DNA of 28,266 bases, taken from assembly GCA_964496245.1 (NCBI GenBank), contig CAZBZG010000020.1, positions 1 through 28,266 on the forward strand. The letters are read 5' to 3'. The stretch comes from CAZBZG01 sp964496245 (lineage in GTDB: Bacteria; Planctomycetota; SZUA-567). The notes under the pieces were generated by a model. That model was given only the letters and a program-made list of their open reading frames with translations. It was not told the origin of the DNA and did no database searches. Position numbers and translations under genes: made by a program. Numbering within the stretch: the stretch's first letter is position 1; each line of letters begins with the position of its first letter. Positions 24,449 to 28,266 of the stretch are shown here, in pieces.

Positions 24449-24531
24449 GGGTGCCATGCCCATCCTTGGATGGGCATGCGCAGAGGTGTCCGTAGCAAAG
24501 CCTGTCCACCGTTCAGGTGGGCATGGCACCC
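24449..24531. repeat. Nested palindromic element in the convergent kinase/LEPR gap
   Basis: GGGTGCCATGCCCA (24449-24462) is perfectly complementary to TGGGCATGGCACCC (24518-24531). Inside, CATGCCCATCC (24455-24465) pairs perfectly with GGATGGGCATG (24468-24478) across TT, and GTCCACC (24504-24510) pairs with GGTGGGC (24516-24522 region) with one G-U type mismatch. The outer and inner pairings share the left arm, so they are alternative folds. It may act as a bidirectional terminator, but it lacks T-runs and looks like a dispersed element. Confidence 0.75.
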
Positions 24532-24548
24532 ACCCGCGTTCGCAGACC

Positions 24549-27500
24549 CTAACCCCGCCCCGCGGTCGAGGCATGCACCAGGTCCGCGAGCAACTCCGCG
24601 GCGCCGGGCGCGCGTGTCCGTTGGAGCACGGTCGTGGCTGACCGCAGTGTGCGCCGACGGTGGCGGGCGTCGAAGGCTGTGATGCGGGCCGGGCTGGTTG
24701 CAGGCGCTGGTGCAGTCGTGCAACCGGCGACCGACAGGGCGGACAGCGCAGCCGCCGTCCCGGTCAGTCCGTCCGTCCCGTTCTCCTGGGCGTCGGGCGC
24801 GGGCGCGGCCCGGCCGATCGGTCCGTCCGCCTCCGGGGCTTCGTTCCCCCCCTGGGGCACGACGTCCCCGATCCTTCGGTCGCCCTCGAGAAGCTCCTGG
24901 AGCGAGGCGTCCACCTTGTCGTCCACCGCCTTGTCCTTGTGCGCGCGCAGGCCCGCGACCTCGGCTCTCGCGGATTCCGCGGCTGCTTCGGCTATCTGTC
25001 GCAATTGCGCCAGGTCCACGGCTTCGCCCGCGGGCGCATTGCGCACGGCGGCGGTCACCTCGTTCAGTACGCGATAGGCCACGAGCACCTGCTCGTTGTC
25101 CGCGGTCAGGTCCTCGATCGACGCCTTGATGGCGTCGCCATGCGCCTTGTCGAACCGGTCGCCCATCTTCTGTGCGGCCAGGAGCAGCTGGATCAGGTCC
25201 TGGTTGGCGCCCCGCATGGAGCCGAGCGCTCCGGCCACCTGGTCGATGTAGTCCTGGAAGAGCTCCCGGGCGGATCCCTCCAGTTCGTCGAGCAACCCGA
25301 AGGCGATCTCGACAGCCCGCGTGGCCTGGTCGCCGAACGCTTCGGCCTGCTCGATGGCCTCGACCGCGCCGGCGAAGAGCCCGCCCACCTCGCTGTCGCT
25401 GCCGAAGGTTTCCATGACCGTGTCAAAGGCGCTCCTGACTTCCTCCAGGCCGGCGTCCGCCTCTCCGGCGTTCCCGGCGCTTTCCTCGAGCCCGCTTTCC
25501 AAGTCGAAGCCCTCTTCGCCCGAGACAAAGCTCTCGGCAGCACCTTCTGCGGTGTCGAGGAAGTCGCCCATCTCGCCCGTCATCTCCCCGAAGTCGCCTT
25601 CTTCGCCCAGGAACTCCTCCCCGGATTCCATGACGTCTTCCCCGGATTCATCGAACATCGGGTCTTCGTAAGGTTCCCAGAGGGGAGCGCCTTCGGGGAT
25701 GACCTCGATTTCGAACCATCCCCATGTCACATGCCCCTCCGGGTCGCGCACTTCGAAATCAAAGCCGTCATTCCACTCTTCGGGAGAGCCGTCGTGGATG
25801 TATTTCAATCGGCCGTTGTTGACATCTGCCTGCGTGAATTGGCTGCCGACCGAAAGATTGGAACCGCCCAGCCGGAGCCAGCCGTGATTGGGCAGCCACG
25901 TAATGTTGTAGGTCAGGTTGGCTGGCCCCGTATCCGAGTCCACGGTCCGAAGGAAGTCGTTCGTGATCGTGCGCGAGGTGCCTTCGTTGATGTCCATCCA
26001 ATTGCGGGTCACCACCGGCTCGCCTGTGGCCGCTTCCACGTCCACGATCCAGTAGGCCGCATTGCTCACGTTGTCCGCGGAATCCGTGGTCGTCACGCGA
26101 ATGTGCCGGTCGCCCTCGGTCCGGTTGAGGATGGTGTGGGAGTATCCCACGGATGCGTCCATGTCGCCTTTGAGCACATTTCTCAGCATGTGCCCGTTGA
26201 AATGGCTGACCGTGGCGGGGTCGTTGTCCGGGTCGTAGGTGAGGGTCAGGGTTCGTCCGTCGTTCTCGATATGGAAGCCATGGGACGCGAAGCCGTACAT
26301 GAACATCATGTCGTGCATGAGCCCCTCGTTCGCGCCGTCCTTGGGATCCCCGAGGTGCATGGTGAACTGCTTGAGTTCGTCGAGGTCGTCGAAGAACCCA
26401 GCATCCCAGATCCACAGTCCGACGGATTCATCGGTGCCAAACAGGGTCTCGCGACGACTCGGGCTCAGTCCCCCGAAGTTGTCGACATCGAGATTGGTAT
26501 ACGGATTGGCGTTGTCGGCCAGCACGTCGAGGACGAAGTAGGTGGGGGTGGAATGCTCCGAGTCTGCATCCTCCACGTAGTAGGAGAAGCGGTCGAAGCG
26601 CGGGTCGCCCCCGTCGTGCGCATAATAGACCTTGTCGTCATTCACGTCCTGCTGTGTGAACGTGTTGATCTCCATCCCGCTGTCATCTTCGATCCAGCCG
26701 TGATCCGGGCGGTCATCAATGTAGTAGATGAGGTCTGCGTCGCCGCCAGCGCCCGTCGTGCCCGTGGCATCTAGATGCGAGTCGTCCAGCACTACCCTGT
26801 CGTTGGCGTCCGGACAGTTGGCCTCATTCGTCCCCCCGGCCTCCGGCCCGTCCACGTAGATCGTGACGTTGGCGGCCGGCCAGGCTCCGGCATCGCCAGG
26901 TTCGAAGCCGTCTCCGTGCCCGTCCTTGACGTAGAAGTCGGCCTGGCGCGGGCCGTCACCCAGGTTCGCGGCGCTGAACTGGATCTGTCTGATCCAGTAG
27001 GAGGCATCCCGCACGGTAGCGTTGGCATTGAAGTCGATGGAGAAGTAGTTGCCGAGGGTGCCGTTGCCTTCGGAGAAGGTGCCGATATTGGTGCCACCAC
27101 GTTCCAGGTTCGTACCGTCGTGATCGAAACCGTCTATCCCGTTCGGGTCCTTCAGGGTGAACACGTCGTTGATGTGGGGATTGTCCGAAACCGCGATCGT
27201 GATCACGCCATTGGCGAATGGGCTCCGGTTGTCGTCCCAGATGAAAGCATCGCCGTTCCAGTCGAGCGTGACCTGCGTGCCGTCGGACGCCACGCTCACC
27301 GATTCCCAGAGTTGGTGGATCTGCGGCTCTCCCGGCATGGTGTCGTCAAAGGCGTCCACGGCCTCGGCATCGAAGTAGGCGGCCACCAGGTCGATGCCGT
27401 CGGTCTCCAGCTCCCAGTCCCCGCCCGCGTCCGGATCGCCCGTGTCGTCGGTGGAGGCGGCCACGTTCCGGCCGGTGAGCGCCTCGAGCTCCGCGACCAG

Positions 27501-28079
27501 GGCCATGCCCGATTCGCTGGCTGCTACATTGCAGGCGAGAAGATCGATGCGCCCGCCCTCGCGCACGAGTGCGCCCACGTCCTTCCAGAAGCTCTGCTGG
27601 GCGTCGGAGGCGGCGAGCGTCTCCAGGTTGGTGACTTCTGTGGACAACAGGCTGAACTGGCCCGACCGCGCGCCGTGCACGGCAAACGCGATGCTCTCGA
27701 CCTCTTGGTCGTTGATCGATGCTTGAAGATCGGCACGCAGGCTGTCGAGCGAAGCGGTGGAAGCGTCGTACGCCACGCGGATTACGTGGTCGGCCGCAGC
27801 GTCGGCGAGCACGCCGTCCGGGTCCACGTTGTCGGCGATCACGAGTACGCGTGTCCCGCTTGCGGCGGATCCGGGTTCCGCGGCCGTGTCCACGACCGGC
27901 TGATCGGCTTCGCTGTCTGTGGGATCCGCTTCGAAGGCATCCGTTTCCGCTGGACCGTCTGGCGCGCCCTCCGGCTCAAACGCCTCCTGCGCCTCAGCCT
28001 CGGCGTCGGGTTCGGCGTCGGCGAGGCCCGCGGCATCGAACACGATGCGGTCTTCCAGCGGCATCACGCGAAAGGCCAT
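24549..28079 (-). CDS. Acidic LEPR-like/DUF4347/CSPG-repeat surface protein
   Basis: The 1176-residue, strongly acidic protein starts at ATG 28079 with AGGAGGAAA about 5 bases upstream. It lacks a classic Sec signal but begins with MPLEDRIVFDAAG (residues 6-18), a LEPR-XLL-like motif found at the start of many exported giant proteins. After an Asp/Glu/Ala/Pro linker, DUF4347 covers about 76-230 (RVLVIADN, IAFAVHGARSGQFSLLS, GGRIDLLACNVAASESG). A beta-rich region follows, then two CSPG-type repeats: about 430-520 (PDHGWIEDDSG, FTQQDVNDDKVYYAHDGG) and 690-797 (LPNHGWLRLGG, FTQADVNNGRLKYIHDGS). An acidic Gly/Glu segment (800-870), a long helical region (870-1090) and a basic end (HRRRTLRSA) complete it. 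It is probably an adhesin-like surface or matrix protein; binding partners are unknown. It converges on the kinase gene across a palindromic element. Confidence 0.87.
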   Translation of the reverse strand: MAFRVMPLEDRIVFDAAGLADAEPDAEAEAQEAFEPEGAPDGPAETDAFEADPTDSEADQPVVDTAAEPGSAASGTRVLVIADNVDPDGVLADAAADHVIRVAYDASTASLDSLRADLQASINDQEVESIAFAVHGARSGQFSLLSTEVTNLETLAASDAQQSFWKDVGALVREGGRIDLLACNVAASESGMALVAELEALTGRNVAASTDDTGDPDAGGDWELETDGIDLVAAYFDAEAVDAFDDTMPGEPQIHQLWESVSVASDGTQVTLDWNGDAFIWDDNRSPFANGVITIAVSDNPHINDVFTLKDPNGIDGFDHDGTNLERGGTNIGTFSEGNGTLGNYFSIDFNANATVRDASYWIRQIQFSAANLGDGPRQADFYVKDGHGDGFEPGDAGAWPAANVTIYVDGPEAGGTNEANCPDANDRVVLDDSHLDATGTTGAGGDADLIYYIDDRPDHGWIEDDSGMEINTFTQQDVNDDKVYYAHDGGDPRFDRFSYYVEDADSEHSTPTYFVLDVLADNANPYTNLDVDNFGGLSPSRRETLFGTDESVGLWIWDAGFFDDLDELKQFTMHLGDPKDGANEGLMHDMMFMYGFASHGFHIENDGRTLTLTYDPDNDPATVSHFNGHMLRNVLKGDMDASVGYSHTILNRTEGDRHIRVTTTDSADNVSNAAYWIVDVEAATGEPVVTRNWMDINEGTSRTITNDFLRTVDSDTGPANLTYNITWLPNHGWLRLGGSNLSVGSQFTQADVNNGRLKYIHDGSPEEWNDGFDFEVRDPEGHVTWGWFEIEVIPEGAPLWEPYEDPMFDESGEDVMESGEEFLGEEGDFGEMTGEMGDFLDTAEGAAESFVSGEEGFDLESGLEESAGNAGEADAGLEEVRSAFDTVMETFGSDSEVGGLFAGAVEAIEQAEAFGDQATRAVEIAFGLLDELEGSARELFQDYIDQVAGALGSMRGANQDLIQLLLAAQKMGDRFDKAHGDAIKASIEDLTADNEQVLVAYRVLNEVTAAVRNAPAGEAVDLAQLRQIAEAAAESARAEVAGLRAHKDKAVDDKVDASLQELLEGDRRIGDVVPQGGNEAPEADGPIGRAAPAPDAQENGTDGLTGTAAALSALSVAGCTTAPAPATSPARITAFDARHRRRTLRSATTVLQRTRAPGAAELLADLVHASTAGRG

Positions 28080-28223
28080 CTGGTTTCCTCCTGCAAATCA
28101 TAGCGACACACGCCGAGCGTGCGCCTTGGCTCTCCCCGCCAAGCGGCTGGAGTCCAGTTGCTCCCTTGCCCCGGTCTTCTTTCGAGATTGTTCACTCGTC
28201 CTTGTCGCAATGCGCAGGCAGAA

Positions 28224-28250
28224 CCACGAAGGACACGAAGAGCACGAAGG
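28224..28250 (+). repeat. Three tandem 9-base units NCACGAAGR
   Basis: CCACGAAGG, ACACGAAGA and GCACGAAGG follow each other without gaps in the noncoding right edge (28080-28266), upstream of the LEPR-like gene. From memory, runs of this unit are common between genes in PVC-group genomes and produce spurious NHEGHEGHE-type translations. The rest of this 187-base stretch holds no supported gene. Confidence 0.6.
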
Positions 28251-28266
28251 GATTTGCCAATGAGTT

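Noticed and set aside
24449..24531. Intrinsic terminator for the convergent genes
   Set aside because: The stems are strong, but no T-run follows on either strand; classified as a repeat.
21742..24723. 993-codon open frame antisense to the kinase gene
   Set aside because: The opposite strand shows unmistakable kinase and SUMF1 motifs; this frame is compositional shadow.
1..28266. CRISPR array, tRNA or rRNA gene, insertion sequence
   Set aside because: No regularly spaced repeats, cloverleaf-like or rRNA-conserved sequence, or transposase/integrase motif was seen on either strand.

Overview
The window is a GC-rich bacterial chromosomal segment carrying eleven complete protein-coding genes on both strands, one gene cut by the left edge, and one broken gene. 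Several traits point to the PVC group (Planctomycetota, Verrucomicrobiota, Lentisphaerota, Kiritimatiellota) or a close neighbour. These are a membrane Ser/Thr kinase fused to a SUMF1-type domain with a DWG in place of DFG, a LEPR-like/DUF4347/CSPG surface protein, a 2065-residue alpha-2-macroglobulin-like secreted protein, and palindromic or NCACGAAGR intergenic repeats. This placement is an inference from gene content; no rRNA or other marker gene is present.

Left edge (1-2.7 kb): a clearly lower-GC segment holds the end of a secreted metzincin-like protease and an overlapping, unrecognised exported protein. GC rises sharply in the gene-free stretch 2452-2792.

2.8-5.9 kb, minus strand: a probable three-gene operon encodes a TatD-like metal hydrolase, an M20D amidohydrolase and a DUF523 (TudS-like)-DUF1722 fusion. 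6.15-8.27 kb, plus strand: plsY and gpsA overlap, giving the glycerol-3-phosphate steps of phospholipid synthesis, and an alpha/beta-hydrolase remnant broken at a run of eight G follows. 8.25-10.2 kb, minus strand: comB and an orphan iron-type solute-binding protein.

10.4-19 kb, plus strand: a good sigma70-type promoter drives a DUF4912 gene and a GH57 glycogen branching enzyme, followed by the giant alpha-2-macroglobulin-like gene. 19.1-21.1 kb, minus strand: a GH36-type glycosidase. 21.5-24.4 kb, plus strand: the kinase-SUMF1 protein. 24.5-28.1 kb, minus strand: the acidic LEPR-like/DUF4347/CSPG protein, convergent with the kinase across a nested palindrome.

The metabolic genes are ordinary families. 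The less understood material is the low-GC protease pair, the giant secreted protein, the threonine-motif-rich kinase tail, the DUF4347 surface protein, and four kinds of intergenic repeat. I found no CRISPR array, tRNA, rRNA, transposase or integrase.
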